Shown: in pieces, positions 57,901 to 61,987 of the stretch
Layout: each line of letters opens with the position of its first letter
Numbering within the stretch: the stretch's first letter is position 1
DNA from: Gymnothorax reevesii
Lineage: Eukaryota; Chordata; Actinopteri; Anguilliformes; Muraenidae
Length of the DNA: 64,000 nucleotides
Assembly: GCA_029721435.1 (NCBI GenBank)
Contig: CM056576.1
Location: forward strand, 66,793,876-66,857,875
Direction: 5' to 3'
The notes under the pieces: model-generated
What the model saw: only the letters and a program-made list of their open reading frames with translations
Databases searched by the model: none
Told to the model about the DNA's origin: nothing
Position numbers and translations under genes: made by a program

Positions 57901-60085
57901 TTATATATGTATTTACGTATTTATTCCTACATTTATTTATTTATTTATTTCTACATTTATTCATTTATTTCTGCGAGACTTGTGTCACCCAACAATGTAA
58001 AAATGTAAATGAGCTGGGCGGCCCTAGCATCTGGCTGAAACGCGATTGGTTGTATCGGTGTGCATGGATCTTCTGCTACTCAGAGCCATGTATCCCAGGG
58101 ATAATTACTGCGAATGCCCTCCTAAAACGAGGAAAATTAAGGTGCTTTCACATCGGACGCGAAATGATTTTTGTGACGACAGACTGCATTCAAAGTCAAT
58201 GCAAAGACTTGAATACATGCGTTTTCGCGTCTTTGCATTGACTTTGAATGTAATCTGTCGTGCGAAAAATTCGTTTCGCATTCGGTGTAAAACGCAAAAC
58301 GCGATTGCTCAGCTTGGAAACACTGACAAAAACAGTTGAACTCCGTGGGAGCTACTATACACTCCGACCAGCTATCCTCGTCAGCATATTAGCTGCTGCT
58401 GCGATGGCTTCGAGTGCCGGACCGCGACTGCCCGAATCACAACCCAGTTTAGACAAGCCCGCGCCCACTTCCGCATATGACGCTAGCCTCGCCTGCTGCT
58501 TTCCCATGGAAACCGCACGAGAAGAGATGCCGACTCACTTCAGTTCCCTTCTACTAGCTAAGGAACTGAGCTAGCTAGACGCAGCTGTCGCTATTATCCC
58601 CCACGAGACTTTCGTCCCTTATTGCGCGTTAATTTGCGTCATGATTACGCCGACAAAATAAGGCCACAGTTGATTACAGTCTTACTCGCTAGCGAGCTAG
58701 TTGGCTACCTAGCTAGCAATAGTATAGCTACCGCGCCAAAGTATTTAGCTACATGGCCAACTGGGTAGCGTGTTAAAAAGGCTACAGTTCGCTCACAATG
58801 GAATACTCGCGAACGAGCTATTTGGCTAGCTAGCAAAATAAAGAGACATCGATATCTATAGTGTTATAGCTAGCATGCCAATGTATTTAACATCCTAAAG
58901 TCGCTTTCACACCGACCGCGAAACGAATTTTTCGCACGACAGATTACATTCAAAGTCAATGCAAAAAAGCGTGTATTCTCGTCTTTGCATTGACTTTGAA
59001 TGCAGTCTGTCGTCACAAAAATCATTTCGCGTCCGATGTGAAAGCACCTTAATTTTCCTCGTTTTAGGAGGGCATTCGCAGTAATTATCCCTGGGATACA
59101 TGGCTCTGAGTAGCAGAAGATCCATGCACACCGATACAACCAATCGCGTTTCAGCCAGATGCTAGGGCCGCCCAGCTCATTTACATTTTTACATTGTTGG
59201 GTGACACAAGTCTCGCAGAAATAAATGAATAAATGTATAAATAAATAAATAAATAAATAAATGTAGGAATAAATACGTAAATAAATATATAAACGAAAAA
59301 ATTAATACATACACACACGTAGAACTGTAAAAATAAATGCAGAAATAAATAAATACATACATGAAAATGTAGAAATAAGGGAATAAAAAAATAAATAAAA
59401 TGAATAAATATAGAAATACTAAAATAAATAATAAAGCACATGTAAAAATATAAAATTTACCTTTATTTTTTGCATTCATTTATATTTTTATTAATTTATT
59501 TCTACATTTATTCATTTTTTATGTATTTATTTATCTATTTATTTATTTCTACTTATGTCATTTTTCGTCCTTCATAGGCGTCTACATCTGCAGAAAGGGG
59601 TTAAGGGGTTAAGTTCTATCTGCAAACATTTGGTCTCCACAGGCCATTTTGCATATTCTCTGTAAGGCTCAATGTTAAAGTACAAAGTATGTTGTGATTT
59701 CTTTGTATGTGTGGATCATTTGGGTTGTTACTGACATCTGGTGAAAATTTCATGTCAATAGCTCCATTAGAAATATATTTACTGAGAAAAATGTTGATGC
59801 ATTCAATACTGATTTCCTCCACTGTATCTTGACTTCATTCCACCAGCAATGAAATTTATTTCTATGAAAATTCAGAAATCACTTAATTCTGCTTTCATGA
59901 GAATGAGGTTCTGTATATATGTCATAATGATATGATTTTTGTATTGTTCGAGTAATCAGTTATTTGAAATTGAATATGGCTAGACTATGGCCCTTCATTC
60001 CTCTTGTGGATAGACACAAACCTCTTCCATGGAGTCAATGATCTTTGAGAGCTGAACATCACTCAGGTCCTTCAGTGTCCGGGCC
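10028..60085 (-). CDS. prkg: PKG-family cGMP-dependent protein kinase gene, partial (11 internal exons)
   Basis: Eleven minus-strand exons with consensus GT donors and AG acceptors join in one open frame of about 340 residues. The order is CNB-B domain, a short linker, then kinase subdomains I to about IX. PKG enzymes bind cGMP and phosphorylate Ser/Thr targets in the cytosol or at membranes. Visible hallmarks are the phosphate-binding cassette GELALIREMLRTA, the glycine loop [11 protein letters not shown], the ATP-binding Lys in YYALKKI, catalytic [14 protein letters not shown] and GTPEYMAPE. Codon phases match at all ten junctions, which argues against a processed or broken copy. The dimerisation region, CNB-A and the C-terminal tail lie outside the window. 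Divergence from PRKG1 and PRKG2 suggests a separate fish paralog (possibly the third PKG of fish), but I cannot settle which. Introns reach about 13.8 kb and are filled with transposons. Confidence 0.93.
10380..10521 (-). CDS. prkg: PKG exon: catalytic loop
   Basis: 142 bp, acceptor TTTGCCAG, donor GTAGGT, ending in phase 0 exactly before the DFG exon. Encodes [20 protein letters not shown], then [18 protein letters not shown], then [17 protein letters not shown] is the catalytic loop with the proton-accepting Asp, the Lys and the Mg-binding Asn all present. An apparent extension of the frame upstream (an ATG further out) is intron read-through. Confidence 0.95.
10613..10702 (-). CDS. prkg: PKG exon: hinge region
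   Basis: 90 bp, acceptor TGTGCAG, donor GTAAGA. Encodes [17 protein letters not shown] followed by [12 protein letters not shown]. This matches [29 protein letters not shown] of PRKG1, including the hinge [10 protein letters not shown] that lines the adenine pocket. Both split codons agree with neighbours. Confidence 0.94.
11046..11690 (-). pseudogene. Tc1-like transposon, 3' half (minus)
   Basis: Outer end CCCCAATTCCGAAATAGTTGGGAC is a Tc1 inverted repeat. A minus-strand frame (11191-11520) holds [10 protein letters not shown], then the tail [22 protein letters not shown] and [15 protein letters not shown], matching the intact C-terminus at 44.4 kb. Further upstream 'gatggtatggggatgcattaatgcac' keeps the VWGCINAHG motif. 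It stops at about 11690, next to a plus-oriented copy. Confidence 0.75.
11700..12870 (+). pseudogene. Tc1-like transposon, 5'-truncated, with a MITE inside
   Basis: Plus-strand frames start in the second HTH ([20 protein letters not shown]) and run through [28 protein letters not shown]. After the MITE at 12203-12399 they resume with the QNNAKPH and tail regions. It ends in the inverted repeat GGAATTGGGGTTG. Multiple stops. Together with 11046-11690 both outer ends are transposon 3' ends. Confidence 0.75.
12203..12399. mobile_element. 197-bp palindromic MITE
   Basis: Terminal inverted repeats of about 37 bp: AGGGTGTCAAACTGACCCGT at the left is mirrored by ACGGGTCAGTTTGACACCC at the right. 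Flanked by CAACA on both sides (12198-12202 and 12400-12404). It splits the Tc1 reading frame cleanly between VLQQ and the following HMLP-type codons, so it inserted later. Confidence 0.75.
13657..14084 (+). mobile_element. tRNA-derived SINE, 5'-truncated
   Basis: Starts inside the B-box (GGGTTCGATCCCC) and matches the fuller copies at 29336 and 53067: GGCCAGACGGGCGCTC, then GGATTGGAGATGCCAAATTTATT and an A-rich tail. Flanked by AAGAAACCCCTGTCA (13642-13656) and AAGAAACCACTGTCA (14085-14099), a 15-bp duplication with one mismatch made from transposase sequence. Confidence 0.85.
14194..14597. mobile_element. Unclassified ~400-bp insertion in the Tc1 copy
   Basis: The Tc1 frame stops after 'cagaagcgccagtt' and resumes at 'aagatggactgaggc'. 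The sequence between is T/C-rich and LTR-like in composition but I find no clean terminal repeat. It is defined only by the interruption. Confidence 0.4.
15321..15643. other. Short intron stretch, nothing recognised
   Basis: AT-rich spacer between the Tc1 copy and a palindromic MITE; no coding or repeat structure seen. Confidence 0.3.
15644..15832. mobile_element. 189-bp palindromic MITE
   Basis: AGGTTTGGGTTCAATTACTT at the left mirrors AAGTAATTTGAACCCAACCC at the right, with AT-rich inner arms that also pair. Flanked by an identical 11-bp TGGTAGCTGCC (15633-15643 and from 15833). Part of that may belong to the element ends rather than the target duplication. Confidence 0.7.
16240..16860. 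repeat. Diverged tandem repeat, ~231-bp unit, about 2.7 copies
   Basis: The block 'tttgcttctt(g/c)aa.aagaa...gaatgcattttc' occurs at about 16340, 16572 and 16803, spacing 232 and 231 bp. Between them the segment 'tatggc(g/a)(a/g)agcac' and 'gacttgaaaatga' also recur. Divergence is considerable, so the array is old. Confidence 0.6.
17780..19622. mobile_element. 1.84-kb hAT-type element, nearly palindromic
   Basis: Ends TAGGGCTGTCGCAATCGATT and (reverse) TAGGGTTGTCGCGTTGGATT, flanked by ATTTACAC on both sides (17772-17779, 19623-19630): an 8-bp duplication as for hAT. Arms pair almost the whole way in. The blocks at 17880, 18050, 18280 and 18490 are found inverted at 19520, 19340, 19130 and 18930, leaving a centre of about 200 bp near 18610-18815. 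No transposase frame, so non-autonomous. Confidence 0.85.
19727..19863 (-). CDS. prkg: PKG exon: ATP-binding lysine and C-helix
   Basis: 137 bp, acceptor TGTCCAG, donor GTGGGT. Encodes [18 protein letters not shown], then [18 protein letters not shown], then [10 protein letters not shown]. The first Lys of ALKK is the ATP-binding lysine (AMK in PRKG1). The Glu of FEKRI is the C-helix glutamate that pairs with it. HIV..RQ.EHI and SDFIVR are PKG signatures. The exon lies between a palindromic hAT (ends 19622) and a Tc1 element (starts 20008). Confidence 0.93.
20008..21611 (-). mobile_element. Tc1-like transposon, ~1.6 kb, with ~200-bp inverted repeats
   Basis: Left CAGTGGCGCTTGAAAGTTTG mirrors right AAACTTTCAAGCACCACTG, followed by TA. 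A second matching block (gtgaaccttt / aggttcacatac) lies about 200 bp in, giving the long repeat with internal binding sites of the IR/DR type. Confidence 0.85.
20297..21328 (-). pseudogene. Tc1/mariner transposase, frameshifted
   Basis: Three minus-strand pieces cover the protein. The first, 21328-20867, carries [32 protein letters not shown] and the second HTH. The second, 20827-20594, carries [13 protein letters not shown] (first catalytic Asp) and [13 protein letters not shown]. The third, 20521-20297, carries [10 protein letters not shown] (second Asp) and [12 protein letters not shown] (catalytic Glu). All three acidic residues survive, but stops and frame breaks (near 20860 and 20590-20525) prevent one product. 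It normally cuts and pastes the element at TA sites. Confidence 0.85.
21636..23315 (+). mobile_element. tRNA-derived SINE or L2-like tail, split by a hAT
   Basis: Begins GGCACGGTGGCACAATGGTTAGCACTG, a common fish repeat start with an A-box-like stretch, continues through 'gtgggttctttctgtgtggag' and, after the hAT, ends in a tail of TTAATC/TCTTAA units (23292-23311). The two halves join exactly at GGTTAAAT. Confidence 0.7.
21867..23250. mobile_element. Non-autonomous hAT element, 1.38 kb
   Basis: Ends CAGTGGTTCCCAAACT and AGTTTGGGAACCACTG are inverted copies, flanked by GGTTAAAT on both sides (21859-21866, 23251-23258). Subterminal blocks at 21965-22055 and 22855-22950 (containing 'ttccggacaccaacagaaa' and its inverse) also pair. 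Contains long T and G runs (23059-23081, 23172-23191). No transposase. Confidence 0.85.
23977..24530 (+). pseudogene. Integrase-like transposon fragment, copy A
   Basis: Two overlapping frames read [20 protein letters not shown], then [36 protein letters not shown] (a helix-turn-helix), then [20 protein letters not shown] and [17 protein letters not shown]. This resembles the N-terminal part of the multicopy fish proteins that carry a retroviral-type integrase (rve) domain; the DDE region is missing. A frameshift near 24210 and a stop at about 24446 break it. The family match is from memory and uncertain. Confidence 0.5.
24531..24860 (-). pseudogene. Integrase-like transposon fragment, copy B (inverted)
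   Basis: Minus-strand copy of the first 320 bp of copy [53 protein letters not shown] and [11 protein letters not shown] are all present with about 10% base differences. It abuts copy A with no spacer, so the two form a large inverted repeat whose loop is the rest of copy A. Confidence 0.6.
25062..25392. repeat. 21-bp minisatellite, about 15 units
   Basis: Repeats of the type 'tcaatgtgtatgtgcacattt'. Because the unit is a multiple of 3, frames on both strands stay open and give 7-residue repeats (CTFSVCM-like), which are not evidence of a gene. Confidence 0.75.
25393..26678. other. Intron sequence, nothing firm
   Basis: Contains a fish-repeat-like stretch at 25440-25560 (GTACGGATGGATGCTGCTGAGTA). 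Otherwise AT-rich without coding or repeat signals. Confidence 0.3.
26679..26790 (-). CDS. prkg: PKG exon: glycine-rich loop
   Basis: 112 bp. Encodes [17 protein letters not shown], then EGRYQGEPV, then [22 protein letters not shown] is the invariant ATP phosphate-anchoring loop of PKG. Donor GTACGT follows the Leu codon, the same intron site as in PRKG1. The acceptor CACCTCAG (exon end 26790) is preferred because it restores phase with the 36-bp exon; the nearer CTGCAG (26771) keeps phase 0 and would break that join. Confidence 0.92.
27210..28262 (+). mobile_element. Adjacent LTR-like relics
   Basis: 27210-27640 is T-rich with TACTAAC motifs like those at 2.9 and 3.4 kb. A second start TGTCATGATTCCTGC occurs at 27640 and runs to an AATAAA (28211) with a pyrimidine-rich tail ending near 28262. 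An AGT trinucleotide run sits at 27950-27993. No target duplication was found. Confidence 0.45.
29336..29810 (+). mobile_element. Full-length tRNA-derived SINE (475 bp)
   Basis: tRNA-like head with A-box (GGATAGCTCACTCTGTTAAG) and B-box (GGGTTCGAGCCCC at about 29388), then a long body and an A-tail of 11. Flanked by AGCATGCTTGGTTA, perfect 14-bp duplication (29322-29335, 29811-29824). The perfect duplication indicates recent insertion by LINE machinery. Confidence 0.9.
30606..30641 (-). CDS. prkg: PKG micro-exon: acidic linker
   Basis: 36 bp micro-exon, acceptor CTCCAG, donor GTGAGG. With the split codons it encodes [12 protein letters not shown], a short charged linker between CNB-B and the kinase. 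Sequence similarity cannot support it. It is called from good splice sites, its position about 150 bp from the previous exon, and exact phase continuity on both sides. Confidence 0.75.
30796..30843 (-). CDS. prkg: PKG exon: CNB-B C-helix and linker
   Basis: 48 bp, acceptor TTTTGCAG, donor GTAAGT; phase carries over from the exon above. It encodes [19 protein letters not shown] is the first turn of the C-terminal helix of CNB-B (SFKHLIG in PRKG1). The remainder does not resemble PRKG1 or PRKG2, so the linker is lineage-specific. Confidence 0.85.
30962..31027 (-). CDS. prkg: PKG exon: CNB-B, end of the cassette
   Basis: 66 bp, acceptor TTTTCAG, donor GTGAGC. The first base completes the Arg codon of the previous exon; then [22 protein letters not shown] follows. 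R-T-A is the end of the phosphate-binding cassette. Arg binds the cyclic phosphate, and in the PKG family the adjacent Thr favours cGMP over cAMP, so cGMP selectivity at site B is expected. VTCFCID aligns with VTCLVID of PRKG1. Confidence 0.92.
31502..31660. repeat. CA/C-rich microsatellite cluster
   Basis: Three CA runs separated by CCTCCCCTTGNTTACCCCAG blocks and C-runs. The block recurs at 31544 and 31614, so a roughly 70-bp unit has been duplicated. Confidence 0.8.
31690..31980 (+). mobile_element. Possible LTR 3' part
   Basis: Has AATAAAA (31907) followed by GTGGTCATTGGTGTGTCACTTC and TCCACGGCA, the composition of an R-U5 end. No partner LTR or target duplication found, so this is tentative. 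Confidence 0.25.
32652..33482 (-). pseudogene. LINE ORF2, reverse transcriptase
   Basis: 276 residues with the ordered RT motifs: [20 protein letters not shown], then [14 protein letters not shown] (first catalytic Asp), [20 protein letters not shown] and FADDTTL (catalytic Asp pair). It overlaps the preceding frame by 52 bp in another register, a frameshift. The frame is lost after [11 protein letters not shown]; the C-terminal part recurs at 32298-32044. Confidence 0.9.
33431..34375 (-). pseudogene. LINE ORF2, endonuclease remnant and linker
   Basis: Begins in the endonuclease region ([29 protein letters not shown]), where N-I-R-S and S-E-T-W are apurinic-endonuclease motifs. The frame then jumps at about [14 protein letters not shown] straight to the linker before the reverse transcriptase ([20 protein letters not shown]), so most of the endonuclease, including its catalytic Asp/His end, is deleted. 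Confidence 0.8.
34454..35140 (-). CDS. LINE ORF1 protein (RNA-binding chaperone type)
   Basis: Intact 228-residue frame. Residues 1-80 are a heptad-rich coiled coil ([17 protein letters not shown] to [15 protein letters not shown]). From about residue 80, [10 protein letters not shown] to [14 protein letters not shown] resembles the RRM-like and C-terminal nucleic-acid-binding domains of LINE ORF1 proteins, which coat the element RNA. It is the best preserved part of the element. It may be too short at the N-terminus if an upstream start was lost. Confidence 0.75.
   Translation of the reverse strand: MVFSSKMTAAMKKLAEEMEEIRGSLNFMSGEISKVVTQQAKLVGLLEDAHVLKASLRQRDEKIDKLEQRIDDLEQYSRVDDIIISGLDIRPRTYAKAAAGHQSGEDAPPEEQLTVEKQVVQFMNSKHIYMEPVHISACHMLPRKAKDGSKAKPAIVVRFVNRKHKVAVLSQYKKLKDTGVYVNEHLTRKNAEIASFSRILKKRNKIQSTWTRNGMVLQNMPKLLWFEA
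35195..35745. repeat. 30-bp tandem array, 18 units, upstream of LINE ORF1
   Basis: Unit GGCCTGGGCAGATGGTAGCT followed by TGAAGCAGCA, in exact 30-bp register through the array with few substitutions. It sits directly 5' of ORF1, where mouse L1 carries promoter monomers. The open frame across it (10-residue repeats) is a by-product of the unit length. Confidence 0.9.
36000..38960. other. Intron sequence with a small foldback
   Basis: Mostly unclassified. 38068-38120 and 38262-38320 are inverted copies (GAGCAACACATGCGCGCACG against the CATGCATGTGTTGCTTAC side). A short repeat tail 'gtgctatataaaactgatac' with ATT units lies at 37755-37790. No coding evidence. Confidence 0.35.
39015..39350. repeat. 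Tandem duplication, ~181-bp unit, two copies
   Basis: 'gttcaactctagctaagtga' at 39032 and 39213, followed in both by 'gataa...cattcattttctattgacttct' and a GCTAGCTAGGCTAGCA block. Rich in GCTAGC palindromes. Confidence 0.7.
39760..41040. other. Intron sequence, one possible Tc1 MITE end
   Basis: 'ctctgaacaaaaatataagcacaac' at 40318 resembles the inverted repeat of a common fish Tc1-type MITE. No other end found. Confidence 0.3.
41343..41470. mobile_element. Tc1-like left end only
   Basis: CCCCAATTCCAATGAAGTTGGGACGTTGTG is a Tc1 inverted repeat like those at 11046 and 43207. The element is cut off before any coding sequence, followed by a Gypsy relic. Confidence 0.65.
41500..42440 (-). pseudogene. 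Ty3/Gypsy reverse transcriptase relic
   Basis: Minus frame 42383-41955 holds the RT centre. [20 protein letters not shown] contains the catalytic [24 protein letters not shown] and [15 protein letters not shown] follow, as in Gypsy elements. Upstream and RNase H-side sequence is broken by stops. It seems to lie inside the truncated Tc1 copy. Confidence 0.8.
43207..44817 (+). mobile_element. Nearly intact Tc1-like transposon (1611 bp)
   Basis: Left CAAAACCCAAAACCAGTGAA and right TTCACTGGTTTTGGGTTTTG are matching ends, and the inverted repeats extend about 110 bp (both contain the 'gaatacactgcaaagacaag' block). The right side is followed by TA; the left flank is TT. The best preserved transposon in the window and thus likely among the youngest. 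Confidence 0.92.
43568..44594 (+). pseudogene. Tc1 transposase, intact except one frameshift
   Basis: About 342 residues when both frames are counted, the usual Tc1 length. First frame from Met at 43568: [20 protein letters not shown], then [20 protein letters not shown] (first HTH), [16 protein letters not shown] (second HTH), then VLWSDEST (first catalytic Asp). Second frame: [11 protein letters not shown] (second Asp), [13 protein letters not shown] (catalytic Glu) and a full C-terminus ending GNVTQW. The frame shifts at a run of six G (44154-44159) after SVMG; relatives have five there. An extra GGG also sits just before. Everything else needed for catalysis is present. Confidence 0.9.
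44853..44941 (-). CDS. prkg: PKG exon: CNB-B, start of the phosphate-binding cassette
   Basis: 89 bp, acceptor CCTAG, donor GTAAAT, starting phase 0 and ending two bases into an Arg codon. It encodes [18 protein letters not shown] followed by [18 protein letters not shown] is the phosphate-binding-cassette start whose Glu contacts the ribose 2'-OH of the cyclic nucleotide. The VQVTK start aligns with VNVTR of PRKG1, which favours the CCTAG acceptor over the CCAG six bases inside. A Tc1 transposon ends at 44817, only 35 bp from the splice donor. Confidence 0.92.
46723..47115 (+). mobile_element. Possible LTR insertion within the composite
   Basis: Starts TGTCATGGTTTGGAGGCTTT, resembling the LTR starts at 2573 and 27640, and interrupts the palindromic sequence. 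Ends in or before a TA microsatellite (47084-47115). The 3' end is unclear. Confidence 0.3.
48152..48671. mobile_element. ~520-bp palindromic MITE
   Basis: Ends CAGAGATGCCAAGTCTCATG and (reverse) CAGAGATGCTAAGTCTCACG; arms pair towards a centre near 48370. GTATGA lies on both sides. Related partial copies at 46346 and 47190. Confidence 0.7.
49081..49417 (+). mobile_element. L2-type LINE 3' tail
   Basis: Contains the widespread fish L2 tail blocks: 'ctatcccagctggctatggg', 'gacaggttgacaatccatcg', 'catgtctttggactgtggga', 'ggagaacatgcaaactccac' and 'aaccttcttgctgtgaggca'. Non-coding here; it truncates the outer arm of the foldback and lies about 100 bp from a PKG exon. Confidence 0.8.
49519..49596 (-). 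CDS. prkg: PKG exon: CNB-B beta barrel, first half
   Basis: 78 bp, 26 codons, phase 0 at both ends, with acceptor TTTTCAG and donor GTGAGA. It encodes [20 protein letters not shown], the classic cyclic-nucleotide-binding strand pattern (I.xEG..G...Y.I..G), closely matching the PRKG1 segment EYIIRQGARGDTFFIISKG. It sits just beyond an L2 tail at 49078-49417 and a repeat element that starts at 49659, so the exon is an island of about 240 bp between transposons. Confidence 0.92.
49659..50460. mobile_element. Element with an internal ~152-bp tandem repeat
   Basis: Starts TAACTCGGTCGCCACAGGGG and ends CTCGGCCGCGGGAGTTA followed by TAA units: short imperfect inverted ends. Between 49898 and 50375 a block (AAAATGTCAAAGTTTTTGGT, then 'ggccaaggtcacc' and 'gcatgtccagtaaaaattag') recurs at about 49901, 50055, 50206 and 50360. 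No frame of note. Confidence 0.6.
50995..51906. repeat. 45-bp minisatellite, about 20 units
   Basis: Unit 'caagcccaggctccagctac' + 'caggcccagcccaggctact' + 'acaac'. In one plus frame it reads [15 protein letters not shown], but CCTAGG variants put stop codons in that frame at several units. There is no start codon or clear exon border. Some units carry half-unit deletions. Confidence 0.8.
52261..52330. other. Perfect 17-bp hairpin
   Basis: ATTGGTTATGGAGAGGT (52261-52277) and ACCTCTCCATAACCAAT (52314-52330) pair perfectly across a 36-base loop. No family recognised; it could be the remnant of a small palindromic element. Confidence 0.5.
53067..53561 (-). mobile_element. tRNA-derived SINE, minus strand
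   Basis: Same family as 29336. T-run first (A-tail of the minus copy), GGCATCTCCAATCCCACCCGAAT, GCGCCCGTCTGGCCAAC, then the tRNA-like head at 53460-53555. Flanked by AATAGCTTTCCTTTT on both sides (53052-53066, 53562-53576), a perfect 15-bp duplication. Confidence 0.9.
53936..54130 (-). mobile_element. Second SINE family, minus strand (195 bp)
   Basis: On the minus strand it starts with a tRNA-like head (CCCGGTGGCTCATCGGTCTA, then GCAACCTGGGTTTGATTCTG as B-box) and ends in a T/A-rich tail. Flanks GTCGCCATCATTTCT and GTCGCTAGCATTTCT match at 13 of 15 positions. Unrelated to the 29336 family. Confidence 0.75.
54150..55670. other. Intron sequence, possible tRNA-like remnant
   Basis: 54838-54903 has a tRNA-like order (GTTACAGTAAAGCGCTGCAT, then GGTTCAAATCCTGC) and may be a SINE head. 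No tail or duplication found. The rest is AT-rich without signals. Confidence 0.3.
55678..59600. mobile_element. Non-autonomous piggyBac-like element, copy 2 (split by a foldback)
   Basis: Flanked by TTAA (55674-55677, 59601-59604). Ends CCCCTTTGTGCAGAAG and CTGCAGAAAGGGG are inverted. Aligns with copy 1 along its whole length, including the block 'gaaaaactgctggggct' at 4290 and 55925. Without the foldback it is about 1.95 kb. No transposase frame. Confidence 0.75.
57615..59576. mobile_element. 1.96-kb foldback element with ~680-bp arms
   Basis: Arms 57615-58296 and 58900-59576 are nearly perfect inverted copies, so both strands give the same hypothetical peptide ([20 protein letters not shown] at 58058 and again on minus). 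Ends TGAAGGACGAAAAATGACAT and its inverse. Flanked by GGCGTCTA (57607-57614, 59577-59584), an 8-bp duplication. Copy 1 of the host element has the uninterrupted site at 5961. Each arm is built of TAAA-like low-complexity sequence, a unique part and an inner hairpin of about 145 bp. The spacer holds many GCTAGC motifs. Confidence 0.9.
60022..60085 (-). CDS. prkg: PKG exon: linker helix into CNB-B
   Basis: Most upstream exon visible, 64 bp. It follows a TTTTAG acceptor and ends before GTTTGT. The first base completes a split codon, then 21 codons read [21 protein letters not shown]. This matches the short helix leading into CNB-B in PKG (in PRKG1 the equivalent ends SKLADVLEE). It ends in phase 0, as the next exon requires. 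The only weak point is the less common GTTTGT donor. Confidence 0.85.
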
Positions 60086-60194
60086 CTAAAAGGAGCAGCG
60101 AAGAGTGTATATATGATATTTTGTAAGAATATAAACTTTATGATCAATTACATCAATCCAAATAAGTCTATAAATACATTGGATTTCAAATTAA

Positions 60195-60929
60195 CCCTCC
60201 AGCGACCAAGTGTTTTTTTCGTGACTAAAATGAGCAAGCGGGGTCATAAATGACCCCACAATGTATTATATAAAATACATATTTTAAAGGCTATTTTGCA
60301 TTCATTATATCTACACAGCTTCATATCAGTATGGCAGATATAAATAAATCATCTAAAGTAATTAATTAAGAATTTTGATTGACTTTTTTTGGGTGGCAAG
60401 AATAATAGAAACTTGGATTAGGTCATTTATGTCTTTTTTTGACCTTATGGACCTTTATATTATTGTAATGGTCAACTTTTATTCACTAAACTGTAATGTT
60501 TTGCTGTAAACCTTACCGCCTGTCAGATCCAGAATATGATTTTTGGCTATTTTTACCCCTGCCAAGAGAATTATGCTTGTGTATGTCTGTCTGTCTGTCT
60601 GTCACCAACTTTACCCCAAAGACTAAAAGTGCAATCTGCATATAAATTAACTGAGGGGTAGATAATGGTCCAAGGACTAAATCAATAAAATTTGAGCTTC
60701 ACTAGGCAAAGTAGTAAACAGCCAGAAATATTTATCTTTCAATCATCTTTCAATTGTCCTTGCCACAGTAATGGCCTAATTCCTCTAAAAAAATCTATGA
60801 GTTGTAAGCCTGAAGAGGAATAACTTGACAAACTCATGAAGGGAAACATTTTTCTGATTTAATATGTCAAGATGTCACGTAAAAATATTCTCTTGGGGTT
60901 GTAAATGACCCCACTCGGTCGCTTGAGGG
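60195..60929. mobile_element. 735-bp piggyBac-like MITE
   Basis: Flanked by TTAA (60191-60194, 60930-60933). Ends CCCTCCAGCGACCAAGTG and (reverse) CCCTCAAGCGACCGAGTG. Subterminal GGGGTCATAAATGACCCC and GTAAATGACCCC blocks. Different family from 55678. Confidence 0.8.
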
Positions 60930-61059
60930 TTAATAAATCAGGATCTGCCACTTGAACAGTGTGGGAATTTACAATTATTATATATATATTCTCCCATTTT
61001 TGATAATGAATAGTAATATGACAGGCCAACAATCATAAATTATCATTGACTGCCTGAAA

Positions 61060-61890
61060 TCAGCAACCAATAGACCTCACCACACTGAGTTTCTTCCCCG
61101 TGATGCTCTGCCAGGCCGTCATGGTAGCTGTGTGCAGTTCTTGGTTGTAGTTACTGGAGCATTTTGCCTTCTGTTTTCTCTTTAGCAAGTTAAACCCATG
61201 CCCCAGATGATTCAAATTATGTGACTGACTCAGGTGAACATTCCACATTTTTGCTTGAAAAATGTCTTCCGTTGCTTTCATAGTGTGCACCACTCCATGA
61301 CCATTCTGCCCTGCGAAGCACTGTCCAGCGAGCTTTGAATAATTTAGCCAAATATTATCAGTCATAAATTCAGAGTAAATTCTGTTCCTTATGTCTGCAG
61401 TCACATCATCAATAAATACAAGGGAACCAGACCCATTATCAGTCCGTCACACACGACCACAAATCAAAGCTGAGCTGGAGTGCTTTGGACAGTCTCTCTT
61501 CAAACTCTCTTCTTTCCATCATTCAATAAAAAGTTGATGTTTTTTCATCTGTCTAAGGAACATTGTTCCAGAACTGAACAGGCTTTTAAGTGCAATTTTC
61601 TTCTTGTTTTTGAAGTTTTCAAATAGTTTACATCTTGTGGTGAAGTCAAAGTATTAAATCTGGTGAATCTGTGTTCTCCGTCCAGCCGACTGTTGTGGAA
61701 TGCTTTTTTTCATCAGAAAAATAATTCTTTTGTCATCCATCACAGTCACTATTGTGGTATTCCAGCCCAAAGCATGTACCAAATCACTGATTTGATCACA
61801 CCTAATGTATTCGCTGTTTCTCTGATTTGTTTGCTCCAATTTTTTAGCCTGTTTAAGGCTTGCTTTGCTGATTTATAGTTAATAGCAATA
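61060..61890 (-). pseudogene. Tc1-like transposase relic (distinct family)
   Basis: Minus frame 61404-61060 (preceded by GSGSLVFIDDV) reads TADIRNRIYSEFMTDNIW, then KATEDIFQAKMWNVHLSQSH, HGFNLLKRKQKAKCS and MTAWQSITGKK. It follows the fish Tc1 subfamily with FIDDVTAD and AFHLLKTKLKAE. The catalytic DNDPKHT has decayed to GQNGHGVVHT and the SPDLNPIEH motif is lost. 61839-61654 probably covers the HTH end. Confidence 0.65.
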
Positions 61891-61987
61891 GATTCCAAAT
61901 ACAAATGTTACACTGGAAATCAGCTTCAGACCTTTTATCTGATAACTTATAGATTAATGCAGGAATAAGGCACACCAGACCATAGAA

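Noticed and set aside
57748..58241. Overlapping plus and minus ORFs in the foldback arms
   Set aside because: Low-complexity TAAA-type DNA and mirrored arms give the same peptides on both strands; no start context or domain.
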